Program-made: the position numbers and the translations under genes
Source of the DNA: Azospirillum lipoferum
GTDB lineage: Bacteria > Pseudomonadota > Alphaproteobacteria > Azospirillales > Azospirillaceae
Assembly: GCF_024170005.1 (NCBI RefSeq)
Contig: NZ_JALJXJ010000011.1
Location: 248,001-312,000, forward strand
Length of the DNA: 64,000 nt
Direction of reading: 5' to 3'
Notes under the pieces: generated by a model
The model's input: the letters and a program-made list of their open reading frames with translations, nothing else
Databases searched by the model: none
What the model was told of the DNA's origin: nothing
In this document: one piece after another, positions 29,741 to 38,654 of the stretch
How positions within the stretch are numbered: the stretch's first letter is position 1
How the letters are laid out: every line of letters begins with the position of its first letter

Positions 29741-29774
29741 GAAAACTTGATTCTGTTGGATCGTCTGCTAGACT
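29740..29774 (+). promoter_or_regulatory. Promoter and PsrA-like operator for the fadB-like gene
   Basis: TTGATT (29747-29752) and TAGACT (29769-29774) are separated by 16 bases and form a sigma-70-type promoter about 80 bases before the start codon. The -35 is embedded in CGAAAACTTGATTCTG (29740-29755), which matches 13 of 16 bases of the perfect palindrome found after this gene at 31999. The GAAAC-N2-GTTTC form of that palindrome is like the site of PsrA, a TetR-type fatty-acid sensor of Pseudomonas. Confidence 0.55.
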
Positions 29775-29852
29775 GACCGTCCACGGGCCTTCCATCTCCG
29801 ACATCATTTGTTATCGGTTGAGCCCGGACCCATGGCTTTCCGGAGAGTGCCG

Positions 29853-31976
29853 ATGCCATCACCGGCCCAGACTGAAGCGGTTCCGTTCAATCCTGTCCAG
29901 TATGCGCGCCGGGGCCAAGTCGGCGTCATCACCGTCGATTACCCGCCGGTGAATGCCGTCGGCCATGGCGTGCGCAGCGGGCTGGTCGCGGCGCTGGATG
30001 CCGGGTTGGCCGACGACGGGGCGGACGCGCTGCTGATCGTCTGCGCCGGCCGCACCTTCATGGCCGGCGCTGATATCCGGGAGTTCGGCAAGCCCTCCGC
30101 CCCGCCGACCCTGCCGGAGGTGGTGGCGCACCTCGACTCCGCGACCAAGCCGGTGATCGCCTCCATCCACGGCACGGCGCTGGGCGGCGGGCTGGAGGTG
30201 GCGCTGGCCTGCCATGTCCGCGTCGCGGTGAAAACGGCCAAGCTCGGCCTGCCGGAGGTGAAGCTGGGCCTGCTGCCCGGTGCCGGCGGCACGCAACGGC
30301 TGCCGCGTCTAATCGGCGCCACCGAGGCGCTGGACATGATCCTGTCCGGCGATCCGGTCGGTGCGGAGGAGGCGCTGGCGCTCGGCCTCGTCGATGCGGT
30401 GGAGGATGGCGGCTCCGCTCTGGAGGCCGGTCTGCGCGCCGCCGAACGGCTGCTGGCAAACGGAAGCAGCCCGCAGCCGGTCAGCACCCGCACCGGCCGG
30501 ATCGCCTGCACCGATCCCGGCCTGTTCACGGCGAAGCGAGCCGATCTTGCCAAACGTCAGCCGCACCTGTTCTCTCCCCACCGCATCGTCGACGCGGTCG
30601 AGGCCGCCGTCACCCTGCCCTTCGCCGAAGGGACGGCGCGCGAGCGGGAACTGTTCCTGGCCTGCATGGACTCGCCCCAGCGCGCCGGCCTGATCCATGC
30701 TTTCTTCGCGGAGCGTGAGGTCGCGAAGGTCCCCGGCCTGCCGGCCGGCACACCGACGCGCGACATCCGCAAGGTCGGGGTGATCGGTGCCGGCACCATG
30801 GGCGGCGGCATCGCCATGTGCTTCGCCAATGCCGGCATTCCGGTGGTGCTGGTCGACAGCGCGCAGGAGGGGCTGGAGCGCGGCACCGCCGCCATCCGCC
30901 GCAACTACGAAGCCACCGCCCGCAAGGGCCGGCTGACCGCGGCCCAGGTGGATGAGCGGATGGCGCTGATCCACCCCACCCTGTCCTATACCGAGCTTGG
31001 CGATGCCGATCTGGTGGTGGAGGCGGCGTTCGAGAGCATGGAGGTCAAGCAGACCATCTTCCGGAGGCTGGGCGAGACCTGCAAGCCGGGGGCAATCCTC
31101 GCCACCAATACCTCGACGCTGGATGTCGACGCCATCGCCGCGGCGACCGGCCGGCCGCAGGATGTGCTGGGCATGCATTTCTTCAGCCCGGCCAATGTCA
31201 TGCGCCTGCTGGAGGTGGTGCGCGGCGCCAAGACCTCAGACACCGTGCTGGCGACGGTGATGGCACTGGCGCGCCGGATCGGCAAGGTCGGGGTGGCGGT
31301 CGGCGTCTGCTACGGCTTCGTCGGCAACCGCATCCTGCACCAGCGCGGCCGGGAGTCGATGGCCCTGGTCGAGGAGGGCGCCAGCCCCGAACAGGTCGAC
31401 CGCGTGCTGACCGAATTCGGCTTCCCGCTCGGCCATTTCTCGATGACTGACCTTGCCGGCATCGATGTCGGCTGGCGCATCCGCGAGGAGCGGCGCAAGG
31501 CGGGCGATCCGGAGGCGCAGGCTCCCAGCTGGCTCGACACCCTGGCGGAGCGCGGCCGCTACGGCCAGAAGACGTCAGCCGGCGTCTACCGCTACGAACC
31601 CGGCAGCCGCACTCCAATCCCTGATCCGGAGGTGGCCGCAGTGATTGAGGAGGACCGTCGGCGCCGTGGCATCACCCCGCGTCCGGTCAGCGACGAGGAG
31701 GTCCGCGAGCGCTGCCTCTATGTTATGGTGAACGAGGCGGCCAAGATCCTGGAGGAGGGCATCGCGGCCCGGCCGGTGGACATCGACGCCATCTGGCTGC
31801 ACGGTTACGGCTTCCCGTCCTGGCGCGGCGGCCTGCTGTTCTGGGCCAACCAGGAGGGGCTGGGCAGAATCGCCGAGACCGTTCAACGTTACGACCGCGA
31901 CATCGGCGGCCCGCAATGGCGCCCCTCCGCTTTGCTTCTGAAATGCGCGGCGGAGGGCCGGCCGATCGGATGCTGA
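29853..31976 (+). CDS. Multifunctional beta-oxidation enzyme: enoyl-CoA hydratase / 3-hydroxyacyl-CoA dehydrogenase (FadB-like)
   Basis: A 707-residue fusion. Residues about 10-200 are a crotonase domain with oxyanion-hole segments [12 protein letters not shown] and [13 protein letters not shown] and Glu in [14 protein letters not shown]. From about residue 305 a NAD-binding 3-hydroxyacyl-CoA dehydrogenase domain starts with [14 protein letters not shown]. It includes the catalytic [11 protein letters not shown] region and YGFVGNRIL, and two C-terminal dehydrogenase domains complete it. It does the second and third steps of beta-oxidation. No thiolase partner gene is adjacent, unlike fadBA; the thiolase at 23.7 kb could serve. 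The ATG at 29853 is preferred because GGAGAG lies seven bases upstream; an ATG at 29832 has no ribosome site. Confidence 0.88.
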   Translation: MPSPAQTEAVPFNPVQYARRGQVGVITVDYPPVNAVGHGVRSGLVAALDAGLADDGADALLIVCAGRTFMAGADIREFGKPSAPPTLPEVVAHLDSATKPVIASIHGTALGGGLEVALACHVRVAVKTAKLGLPEVKLGLLPGAGGTQRLPRLIGATEALDMILSGDPVGAEEALALGLVDAVEDGGSALEAGLRAAERLLANGSSPQPVSTRTGRIACTDPGLFTAKRADLAKRQPHLFSPHRIVDAVEAAVTLPFAEGTARERELFLACMDSPQRAGLIHAFFAEREVAKVPGLPAGTPTRDIRKVGVIGAGTMGGGIAMCFANAGIPVVLVDSAQEGLERGTAAIRRNYEATARKGRLTAAQVDERMALIHPTLSYTELGDADLVVEAAFESMEVKQTIFRRLGETCKPGAILATNTSTLDVDAIAAATGRPQDVLGMHFFSPANVMRLLEVVRGAKTSDTVLATVMALARRIGKVGVAVGVCYGFVGNRILHQRGRESMALVEEGASPEQVDRVLTEFGFPLGHFSMTDLAGIDVGWRIREERRKAGDPEAQAPSWLDTLAERGRYGQKTSAGVYRYEPGSRTPIPDPEVAAVIEEDRRRRGITPRPVSDEEVRERCLYVMVNEAAKILEEGIAARPVDIDAIWLHGYGFPSWRGGLLFWANQEGLGRIAETVQRYDRDIGGPQWRPSALLLKCAAEGRPIGC

Positions 31977-31998
31977 ATCCGGAATGCGAATTACAAAG

Positions 31999-32044
31999 CG
32001 GAAACTTGTTTCCGTTACTGATTGTTAGGAATCTACCATATACT
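31999..32044 (+). promoter_or_regulatory. Perfect PsrA-like palindrome and -10 element before the next gene
   Basis: CGGAAAC and GTTTCCG form a perfect seven-base inverted repeat with a TT spacer at 31999-32014. A good -10, TATACT, lies at 32039-32044, about 100 bases before the following start codon. The inner GAAAC-TT-GTTTC agrees with the PsrA pattern G/CAAAC-N2-4-GTTTG/C. The -35 element is not clear. Confidence 0.5.
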
Positions 32045-32147
32045 CTTCCCACAGGGACGCTCCACCGCACCCGACCGGCCCCCCAGCCGACAGGACCGAC
32101 GGAGTCGACCTGACCGAGGAACCCGGGCTTCATGAAAGGGGAAGAGC

Positions 32148-32657
32148 ATGAAGGACATCACCGTCGCAGTCACCGACTGGGGTCTCCACGCCGTCGCCTG
32201 CAGCGGCCTTCGTGACGCTCCTCCTTCCGCCTGGCTCGGGACGTTGCGCAACGCGCTGACCGGTGCCGGCAGTGGCCGCAGCCTGTTCCTGGATCTGCGG
32301 GAGGTCGGCAATTCCCCCCTGCCGCCGTCCCATCTGGGAGCCCTGGCCTCGGTCGTCGCCAAGGCCGGCTTCAGTGCGGTTCTGGTGTCGGACCTCCGGC
32401 TCGGCCATGCGCTGTGCGAAGCGGTTCGCCGCGACGGTGTGAACGGGGAAACGGCGGCCGGCCTGCGCGTTCTGTCCGCGGACGGACGCGACCGGGTCGC
32501 CATCGCCGCCGCCTACCAGTGGCTGCTGAACGGGCGGGAGCCTGCGGACGCCCTTCTGGTGTCCGACCGCCGCCCGTCGGTTGTGGTCTTCCCCGCAAGC
32601 TTGGCGCAGAGGCGGCCGACCTCCCCCGGTTCCGCCGACCTGCGCCACGCCTCATGA
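32148..32657 (+). CDS. Hypothetical cytoplasmic protein
   Basis: A 169-residue protein that I do not recognise. It has no signal peptide or membrane segment. Alternating strands and helices (SLFLDLREVG, ALASVVAKAGFSAVLVSDLRL) give the look of a small alpha/beta domain, perhaps STAS-like, but no diagnostic motif is present. GGGGAAGAG lies just before the ATG, and a terminator follows about 70 bases after the stop, so it is a single-gene transcript. The promoter carries a PsrA-like palindrome, which would link it to fatty-acid metabolism. It is immediately upstream of the flagellar genes but separated from them by the terminator. Confidence 0.7.
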   Translation: MKDITVAVTDWGLHAVACSGLRDAPPSAWLGTLRNALTGAGSGRSLFLDLREVGNSPLPPSHLGALASVVAKAGFSAVLVSDLRLGHALCEAVRRDGVNGETAAGLRVLSADGRDRVAIAAAYQWLLNGREPADALLVSDRRPSVVVFPASLAQRRPTSPGSADLRHAS

Positions 32658-32727
32658 CCACCATGTCTTGATCGTCGTGCCGTAACCGCTTTCTTTCCGC
32701 AGTCGTCGTCGTCTCAACTGCCTATTC

Positions 32728-32761
32728 GCCCCGGCCGGACCCAGTCCCGCCGGGGCTTTTT
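32728..32761 (+). terminator. Rho-independent terminator before the flagellar cluster
   Basis: GCCCCGGC pairs with GCCGGGGC across a 13-base loop and is followed by TTTTTA. It separates the upstream hypothetical gene from flgD and lies 20 bases before the first copy of the shared flagellar motif. Confidence 0.85.
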
Positions 32762-32780
32762 ATGTCCACCCGAATTTTTC

Positions 32781-32820
32781 CGAAAAATCTGCGCCAGCTT
32801 TCGCCGGCCGTTCCGTGAGT
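32781..32820 (+). promoter_or_regulatory. Shared flagellar upstream motif, copy A (flgD)
   Basis: The sequence reads CGAAAAA, then GCGCCAGCTTTCGCC, then CCGTGAGT. The same order and spacing (GCCAGCTTTC, ten bases, CCGTG) occurs before the gene at 35361 and before the flagellin gene. It lies about 120 bases before flgD. The CTTT-N11-CCG arrangement recalls the spacing of sigma-28 promoters, but the boxes are not a close match, so the cognate sigma factor is uncertain. Confidence 0.6.
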
Positions 32821-32886
32821 AACCACAGAACGAACGGGGCGGCGCCAGCCCGCCGCTCCTCCCGAAAAGCCATCGGCCCGAACCGC

Positions 32887-32911
32887 CGCGAAATCCCGCC
32901 CGGATTTCGCG
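32887..32911. other. Perfect inverted repeat in the flgD leader
   Basis: CGCGAAATCC and GGATTTCGCG pair perfectly around CGCCC. A weaker outer complementarity (GCCCG on the left, CGGGC on the right) extends it. It lies 29 bases before the flgD start, downstream of the shared promoter motif, so it would be part of the mRNA leader and could affect translation or stability. Confidence 0.5.
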
Positions 32912-32939
32912 AACGGGCCGCGATTGGGTGGAGAAGGCG

Positions 32940-33641
32940 ATGCTGGTCGATTCTGTCAGCTCAACGGCGTCAACGACCTCGACGAAATCCACATCCTCGT
33001 CGAGCACATCGTCAACCACGTCCACGAGCGACACTTACCAAACCTTCCTGACCTTGCTGACGAAGCAGCTGGAGAACCAGGATCCGACCGATCCGGTGGA
33101 TACCACCAGCTTCACCACCCAGCTCGTCCAGATGTCGGCGCTGGAACAGCAGATGTCGACCAACGACAAGCTCGACACGCTGAACAGCTCGGTGACGGAA
33201 CTGTCCAGTACGGTCAGTTCGTCGCTCGGCACCACCAGCGGCGCCGTGAGCTACTATGGCAAGACGGTCGAGGCCGAAGGCTCCACCACCCCTTTGCAGG
33301 ACGGCGAGGCGACCTGGGAATACGACCTAGATTCCGCTGCGTCCTCGGTCAAGCTGACCATCACGGATTCCAGCGGGAACACCGTCTACAGCGACGTCAG
33401 CTCCTCCACCGCCGCCGGTACGCACGAAGTGACCTGGGACGGCGTCGGCACCAACGGCAAGAGCTACAGCAGCGGCACCTACACCCTGTCGGTGACCGCG
33501 CTCGACTCCAGCGGCAAGGCCATCGACACCACCACCCGCTTCAAGGGCACCGTGACTTCGGTCGACAGCTCGTCCGGTACGTCGGTGCTGAATGTCGGCG
33601 GCGTCAGCCTGTCGGCCGACAAGGTGCTGACTGTTTCCTGA
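32940..33641 (+). CDS. flgD: Flagellar hook assembly (hook-capping) protein FlgD
   Basis: A 233-residue FlgD. After a striking Ser/Thr-rich leader (about residues 5-32), the conserved core DTYQTFLTLLTKQLENQDPT and the QLVQMSALEQQM segment identify the hook-cap family. A C-terminal FlgD Ig-like/tudor region follows (GTHEVTWDGVGTNGK). It caps the growing hook so that FlgE subunits polymerise. The ATG at 32940 is preferred because GGAGAAGG precedes it; a GTG four codons upstream lacks a ribosome site. It is first in a unit with flgE and a small gene. No other rod or export genes are in the window. Confidence 0.9.
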   Translation: MLVDSVSSTASTTSTKSTSSSSTSSTTSTSDTYQTFLTLLTKQLENQDPTDPVDTTSFTTQLVQMSALEQQMSTNDKLDTLNSSVTELSSTVSSSLGTTSGAVSYYGKTVEAEGSTTPLQDGEATWEYDLDSAASSVKLTITDSSGNTVYSDVSSSTAAGTHEVTWDGVGTNGKSYSSGTYTLSVTALDSSGKAIDTTTRFKGTVTSVDSSSGTSVLNVGGVSLSADKVLTVS

Positions 33642-33676
33642 CCCCTCCCCGGACATTTTGAAAGACAGGTGCCGCC

Positions 33677-34987
33677 ATGAGCCTCACCAGCGCAATGTAC
33701 AGCGCCACGTCCGGGCTGACCGCCCAGAGCAAGGCGCTCGCCAGCATATCCAGCAACATCGCGAATTCCAGCACCACCGGCTTCAAGGGCACGCAGACCG
33801 ACTTCACCTCCTACATCAACAAGACCACCACAGTGGACGAGCAGGTCGGCGGCGTCATCGCGTCGAACACCCGCAACGTCAGCCGCCAAGGCGAAATCCA
33901 GTCGTCGGCGACCACCACCAACATGGCAGTGAACGGTGAAGGCTTCTTCGTCGTGTCGAACAAGACGGCGGACGGCAGCACCTACTACACCCGCAACGGT
34001 TCCTTCTCCGCCGATTCCAACGGCTACCTGACCAATTCCGAGGGCTATTACCTCTATGGCTGGGCGGTGGGCAGCGATGGGACCATCACGGCCAGCAACA
34101 AGACCTCCACCGACAGCCTGGAGGCGATCAATCTGACCAGCATCAAGGGCACGCCGAAGGCGACATCGACCGAGGACATCGAGGCGAACCTGCCCTCAGA
34201 CGCCGCGACGGGCGACAGCTTCACCACCGACATCGAACTGTTCGACGCGTTGGGCAACAGCCATTCGGTGACAATGACCTGGAGCAAGACCGCCGACAAC
34301 ACCTGGTCGCTCAACGCATCGAACCCGACGAGTTCGGCCGACAGCACGACGACCACCGGCACGATCTCCGGTTTTCCGATCTCCATCACCTTCAACAGCG
34401 ACGGATCGTTGGCCAGCGCCACCCAGACCGACAGCAGCGGCACCACCACCAGCGTCGACCCGTCCGCCATCAGCATCTCCGTCGCCGGCTGGACCACCGG
34501 CGCCTCCGACAGCACGATCTCGCTGAATCTCGGCAGTGCCGACAGCACCACCGGGCTGACGCAATATGCATCCGGCGAGAGCACCGCCGCGATCGGCGAC
34601 TGGACGGCGACCGGCAACGGCTATGAACCCGGCACCCTGACCGGCACCACCATCGACAGCAGCGGTGTCGTGCGCGCCAAGTTCGACAACGGCGAGACGC
34701 GGGCGATCTACCAGATCCCGATCGCGACCTTCGCCAATGCCGACGGGCTGGAGAGCGAAAGCGGCACCACCTTCACCCAGACCTACGAGTCCGGCAGCTA
34801 CCAGCTGCGCACCGCCGGCGACGGCAAGGCCGGCGAGATCGAAGCCAGCTCGCTGGAAAGCTCGACCGTCGAGCTGACCGACGAGTTCAGCCGCATGATC
34901 GTCGCCCAGCAGGCCTATTCCGCCGCATCCAAGGTGATGACGACGGCGCAGGACATGCTGGACACCCTGATCTCGATGAAGCGGTGA
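33677..34987 (+). CDS. flgE: Flagellar hook protein FlgE
   Basis: A 436-residue hook subunit. The N-terminal rod/hook signature MYSATSGLTAQSKALASISSNIAN (in part ISSNIANSSTTGFK) and the EGFFVVSNK block are present, and the C-terminal helix DEFSRMIVAQQAYSAASKVM is the conserved D0 region. The middle is rich in Ser and Thr. It polymerises outside the cell to form the universal joint. It starts 35 bases after flgD and is four bases before the next small gene. The length is close to other FlgE proteins (about 400-450). Confidence 0.93.
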   Translation: MSLTSAMYSATSGLTAQSKALASISSNIANSSTTGFKGTQTDFTSYINKTTTVDEQVGGVIASNTRNVSRQGEIQSSATTTNMAVNGEGFFVVSNKTADGSTYYTRNGSFSADSNGYLTNSEGYYLYGWAVGSDGTITASNKTSTDSLEAINLTSIKGTPKATSTEDIEANLPSDAATGDSFTTDIELFDALGNSHSVTMTWSKTADNTWSLNASNPTSSADSTTTTGTISGFPISITFNSDGSLASATQTDSSGTTTSVDPSAISISVAGWTTGASDSTISLNLGSADSTTGLTQYASGESTAAIGDWTATGNGYEPGTLTGTTIDSSGVVRAKFDNGETRAIYQIPIATFANADGLESESGTTFTQTYESGSYQLRTAGDGKAGEIEASSLESSTVELTDEFSRMIVAQQAYSAASKVMTTAQDMLDTLISMKR

Positions 34988-34991
34988 CGCC

Positions 34992-35249
34992 ATGACCGCC
35001 GCGCCGAACGAAGGGTTCGCGCGCGCCGAAGCCCTGCTGCTGGAACACCGGCGGCTGATGGTGCAGGCGCGGGCCCTGCTGGCGAGGAGCACCACCCAGA
35101 CGGAACGGCTGGCGATGGTCGACGAGCTGATCTCGCTGATCGACGGGCTGGGCGTGGAGAAGCGCGCGCTGGGGGCGAGGATCCACCGCGGGCGAGCCGC
35201 CAACGTCGCGGTCAGCGCCTATGGGCGTGCAATGGCGACGCGGCGGTGA
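34992..35249 (+). CDS. Small helical protein of the flagellar cluster, unknown
   Basis: An 85-residue basic, alpha-helical protein (EGFARAEALLLEHRRLMVQA, then MVDELISLIDGLGVEKRAL) with no export signal. It starts four bases after flgE with translational coupling likely. I do not recognise it. Its size, helical nature and position between hook genes suggest an assembly chaperone or regulator of hook or filament genes, like FlgN or FliT in enterics, but no sequence signature proves this. Confidence 0.6.
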   Translation: MTAAPNEGFARAEALLLEHRRLMVQARALLARSTTQTERLAMVDELISLIDGLGVEKRALGARIHRGRAANVAVSAYGRAMATRR

Positions 35250-35291
35250 TTTGTCGGGTGGACGGACGGCGGCGAACAAAGCCGGCGGCGC

Positions 35292-35330
35292 CGCAAAAAT
35301 CCCGCCAGCTTTCCCGCGAACCGCCGTGGA
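35292..35330 (+). promoter_or_regulatory. Shared flagellar upstream motif, copy B (flgK operon)
   Basis: CGCAAAAAT, then CCGCCAGCTTTC, then after ten bases CCGTGGA. It lies 31 bases before the start of the gene preceding flgK. It is the least exact of the three copies: the final box ends GGA rather than AGT. It implies a promoter for the unit 35361-38620. Confidence 0.55.
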
Positions 35331-35360
35331 ACCAGATATCCAACCCCCGGAGCCAACTCC

Positions 35361-35909
35361 ATGGCGCTCAAGCAGACCCTGCTCAAGCCGGCCCCGCCGA
35401 AGCCCGTTCTGACCAAGGCGGAGCCCGCCGCCCAGACGGCACAGCCGGCCTCCGCCACCATCTTCCTCCGCGTCGATGCAGTGGACGTGCTGGAGGCCTT
35501 CGTCGCCGAACTGGACCGAGCCGCCGCCCGCGCCGAGGCGGCAGTGCGCGAAGGGCGGCCGCGCGATGCGCTGCTGGCGGCGGGCGACATGCAGACGCTG
35601 CTGCGGACCTGGAGGGACCGGCTTGCCGATGCGCTGGCGCAGACGCGCAGCAAGCGCGTCGCCCCCGCCGTGCGCGGCGCCGCCAAGGCCGCCGCCGACC
35701 AGGTGCTGCCGACGCTGGCCGCCCGCATGCGGGAGATGGAGGCGCAGATCAGGGTTCACCGTGCCCGCCAGAACGCCATCGGCGCCGCCCTGCGCGCCGC
35801 CTCCACCGCCCCGGCCGGCGTCTATGGAGTGGCCCATGGCCCCGGCGCCCGCTATGGCGCGCGGGTGGCGATGCGCACCACCGGCCATGCCGTCGGTTTG
35901 ACGGTCTGA
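35361..35909 (+). CDS. Alanine-rich helical protein upstream of flgK, possible FlgN-like chaperone
   Basis: A 182-residue protein, mainly helical and rich in Ala and Arg after residue 35, with a proline-rich start. There is no signal peptide or membrane segment. It is 36 bases upstream of flgK, and a GGAG lies eight bases before its ATG. In many bacteria the gene before or near flgK encodes FlgN, the export chaperone of FlgK and FlgL; the position and predicted fold fit, but I see no conserved FlgN motif. It appears to be the first gene of the flgK-flgL transcript. Confidence 0.55.
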   Translation: MALKQTLLKPAPPKPVLTKAEPAAQTAQPASATIFLRVDAVDVLEAFVAELDRAAARAEAAVREGRPRDALLAAGDMQTLLRTWRDRLADALAQTRSKRVAPAVRGAAKAAADQVLPTLAARMREMEAQIRVHRARQNAIGAALRAASTAPAGVYGVAHGPGARYGARVAMRTTGHAVGLTV

Positions 35910-35945
35910 CAGCCTGACGGCCGGCAGCAGAGGAAGGAAACCGCC

Positions 35946-37703
35946 ATGTCGCTTCGCGTCGCCAGTTCGATCGCCTCGTCGGCGCTGCGCACGTCCGAGG
36001 TCGGGATCGCCGTCGCCTCCTCCAACGTCGCCAACGCCGACACCGACGGCTACACCCGCAAGACCGCGTCCAACGTCACCCGCAGCACCGGCGTCAATGT
36101 CGCCAGCGTCGACGTCACCGCCGTCAGCAGCAACGTCGACCGCTATCTGCTGAAGACGCTCGTCTCGGCCCAGTCGGACCTCGGCTACACCGACACCCGC
36201 AACAGCTATCTCGACCAGATGCAGTCGGCCTTCGGCAGCGTCAGCAGCGACGACAGCGGCGGCACCGACATCGGGTCGATGATCGACGCGCTGGCCGACA
36301 CGCTGGGCACGCTTGCGACCTCCCCCGAAAGCGAGAGCGCCAAGGCCGCCACCGTGCAGGATCTGTCGGATCTGGCGGAGACGCTGCGCAGCACCTCCTC
36401 CTCCATCCAGTCGCTGCGTGCCCAGGCCGATGACGAGATCGCCACCACGGTCGACAGCATCAATGAATCGCTGAACAGCATCGATTCCCTGAACGACCAG
36501 ATCGTGAAGGGCAAGGCGCTGGGCCAGAACGTCACCGACTTGGAAGACCAGCGCAACACCGCGCTGAAGAGCCTCGCGAAGAATATCGACGTCACCTATC
36601 AGGTCGACGACAGCGGCCTGATGCGCATCTCCACCGCATCGGGCAAGGCGCTGCTCGACACCAAGGTTCATGAGCTGTCCTACACCCCGGCCGCCTCGGT
36701 CAGCGCCAGCACGGTCTACAGCGCCAGCGGCAGCAGCGGCTTCAACGGAATCATGCTGAACGGGGTCGACGTCACCGGCTCGTCGCTCGGCGGAACGCTG
36801 GGCGCGCTGGTGCAATTGCGCGACACCGATCTGCCGGCGCAGCAGGCCGGCCTGGACGAGCTGGCGACCACCCTGATGGATACGCTGAACACGATCCAGA
36901 ACCAGGGCACCTCCTACCCCGCCCCGCAAAGCCTGACCGGCACCGAGGCCGTCTCGGCAACCGATGCGCTGAAGGTGACCAGCGGTACGCTGCGCGTCGC
37001 CGTCACCGACAGTTCCGGCACGGCGGCGGAGGTTCTCGACATCGACCTGTCGACCAAATCGACCCTTCAGGACGTGGTCGACGCCATCAATACGATGAGC
37101 AACGCCACGGCCTCGATCTCCTCGGACGGCAAGCTGGTGATCTCCGCCAACAGCGCCAGCAACGGCATCGCGCTGGGCGGAGACGCCAATGACGGAACCA
37201 CGGGCGCCTTCTCCGACACCTACGGCATGAACGACCTGCTGACCGGCACCGGTGCGTCCGACATCAAGGTGGCGACCCGCATCAGCGACGACAGCAGCCT
37301 GCTCGCCACCGGCGCCCTGTCCTCCACCAGCGGTCTGACCGCCGGCGACACGGTGCTGACCAGCGGCGAAGGGTCGGTGGCGAAGGCGCTGTCGGCAGCC
37401 TTTTCCGCCAGCTACGACTTCGATGCCGCCGGGTCCTTGAGCGCCCGCAGCACGACCTTCTCCGGCTATGCCGGTGCGGTAATCCAGGGGGCGGCCACGC
37501 TCGCCGACAAGGCATCCACCGCCTACGACAGCCAGAACACCTACACCAGCAGCCTCGAATCGACCTTCTCGTCGCAGAGCGGCGTGAATGTCGACGAGGA
37601 GACCGCCGCGATCTCCACCCTGCAATCCGCCTACGAGGCCGCAGCCGCGGTCATGAAGACGTTGCAGGAGATGTTCAGCACGGCGCTCGACATGGTCCAG
37701 TAG
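35946..37703 (+). CDS. flgK: Flagellar hook-associated protein 1, FlgK
   Basis: A 585-residue HAP1. The N-terminal VASSNVANADTDGYTRKTA matches the family signature for rod/hook axial proteins. The C-terminal D0 region includes SGVNVDEETAAISTLQSAYE (the conserved GVNxDEE), followed by AAAVMKTLQEM. It joins hook to filament with FlgL and is exported by the flagellar type III system. It lies between the putative chaperone and flgL, with 11 bases to flgL. The central part is rich in Ser, Thr and Ala with few Lys, as in other proteins of this cluster. Confidence 0.92.
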   Translation: MSLRVASSIASSALRTSEVGIAVASSNVANADTDGYTRKTASNVTRSTGVNVASVDVTAVSSNVDRYLLKTLVSAQSDLGYTDTRNSYLDQMQSAFGSVSSDDSGGTDIGSMIDALADTLGTLATSPESESAKAATVQDLSDLAETLRSTSSSIQSLRAQADDEIATTVDSINESLNSIDSLNDQIVKGKALGQNVTDLEDQRNTALKSLAKNIDVTYQVDDSGLMRISTASGKALLDTKVHELSYTPAASVSASTVYSASGSSGFNGIMLNGVDVTGSSLGGTLGALVQLRDTDLPAQQAGLDELATTLMDTLNTIQNQGTSYPAPQSLTGTEAVSATDALKVTSGTLRVAVTDSSGTAAEVLDIDLSTKSTLQDVVDAINTMSNATASISSDGKLVISANSASNGIALGGDANDGTTGAFSDTYGMNDLLTGTGASDIKVATRISDDSSLLATGALSSTSGLTAGDTVLTSGEGSVAKALSAAFSASYDFDAAGSLSARSTTFSGYAGAVIQGAATLADKASTAYDSQNTYTSSLESTFSSQSGVNVDEETAAISTLQSAYEAAAAVMKTLQEMFSTALDMVQ

Positions 37704-37714
37704 AGGAGACCGCG

Positions 37715-38620
37715 ATGGAACGGGTCGCGACCTACAACCATCAGAACACGCTCGTCCAGTACATGATGAAGGCCGAGGCCAAGGTGGCCGCGGAACAGGT
37801 CCGTTCGGCGTCGGGGCTGAACTCCACCGACTACAAGGGCATCGCCTCGGACAGCGGTCGGCTGGTCAACCTCGAGAGCCATTACCGCCGGCTGGAACAG
37901 TATATCGACGAGGGCGAGGTCGTGAACGGCCGCATCCAGTCGATGTACGACGCCACCGGCAGCATGTCGGACCTGACCTCCCGCCTCAGCGCGCTGATCA
38001 CCGGTTTGCAGGGCGACAATGCAGCCGGCGTCGAAGGCGTGGTGGCGGAGGCTTCCCAGCTGATGGAAGAATTCGGCGGGCTGCTGAACACGCAGCAGGA
38101 CGGCCGCTATCTCTTCGCCGGTGGGCGAACCGACCAGCCGGCAGTAGACCTCGACGGCTACACCGCCGCGACCTATCCGTCGAGCGCCGACACCAGCTAT
38201 TACCAGGGCGATTCCACCGTCGCCCATTTCCAGTCGGCCGACGATTTCGTGCTGTCCTACGGCGTCACCGCCGATCAGCCGGCCTTCGAAAAGGCCCTGC
38301 GCGCCTTCAGCCTGATCGCCAACATGTCGACCGACCCGGTCGACGACAACCTGCTGGCCGAAGCGACGCAGCTCGCCTCCGACGCCACCGACGGGCTGTC
38401 GATCGTGCAGGCCAAGCTGGGTGCGGCGAGCTCCTCGCTGGAGAACACCATCGACCGCCATGTCGACGAGCAGCTGGTGCTGCAAACCCAGGTGGACGAC
38501 ATCCGCAGCGTCGATCTGGCGGAATCCACGACCAAGCTGTCGCAGCTCCAGGCCTCGCTTGAGGCGACCATGAGCCTGATGAAGATCCTCGAAGAGAACA
38601 ACCTGTCCAAATACCTGTAG
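37715..38620 (+). CDS. flgL: Flagellar hook-associated protein 3, FlgL
   Basis: A 301-residue flagellin-like junction protein. The N-terminal helical region (STDYKGIASDSGRLVNLESH) and the GRYLFAGGRTDQPAVDL block are hallmarks of FlgL. The C-terminal helix ESTTKLSQLQASLEATMSLM restores the D0/D1 coiled coil. It connects FlgK to the flagellin filament. It is the last gene of its unit; the next unit starts with the third copy of the shared motif. A GAGGAG-like ribosome site lies close before the ATG. Confidence 0.9.
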   Translation: MERVATYNHQNTLVQYMMKAEAKVAAEQVRSASGLNSTDYKGIASDSGRLVNLESHYRRLEQYIDEGEVVNGRIQSMYDATGSMSDLTSRLSALITGLQGDNAAGVEGVVAEASQLMEEFGGLLNTQQDGRYLFAGGRTDQPAVDLDGYTAATYPSSADTSYYQGDSTVAHFQSADDFVLSYGVTADQPAFEKALRAFSLIANMSTDPVDDNLLAEATQLASDATDGLSIVQAKLGAASSSLENTIDRHVDEQLVLQTQVDDIRSVDLAESTTKLSQLQASLEATMSLMKILEENNLSKYL

Positions 38621-38654
38621 CGGCAGGGGGCAAACGAAAAAGCGCTAACCCGAT

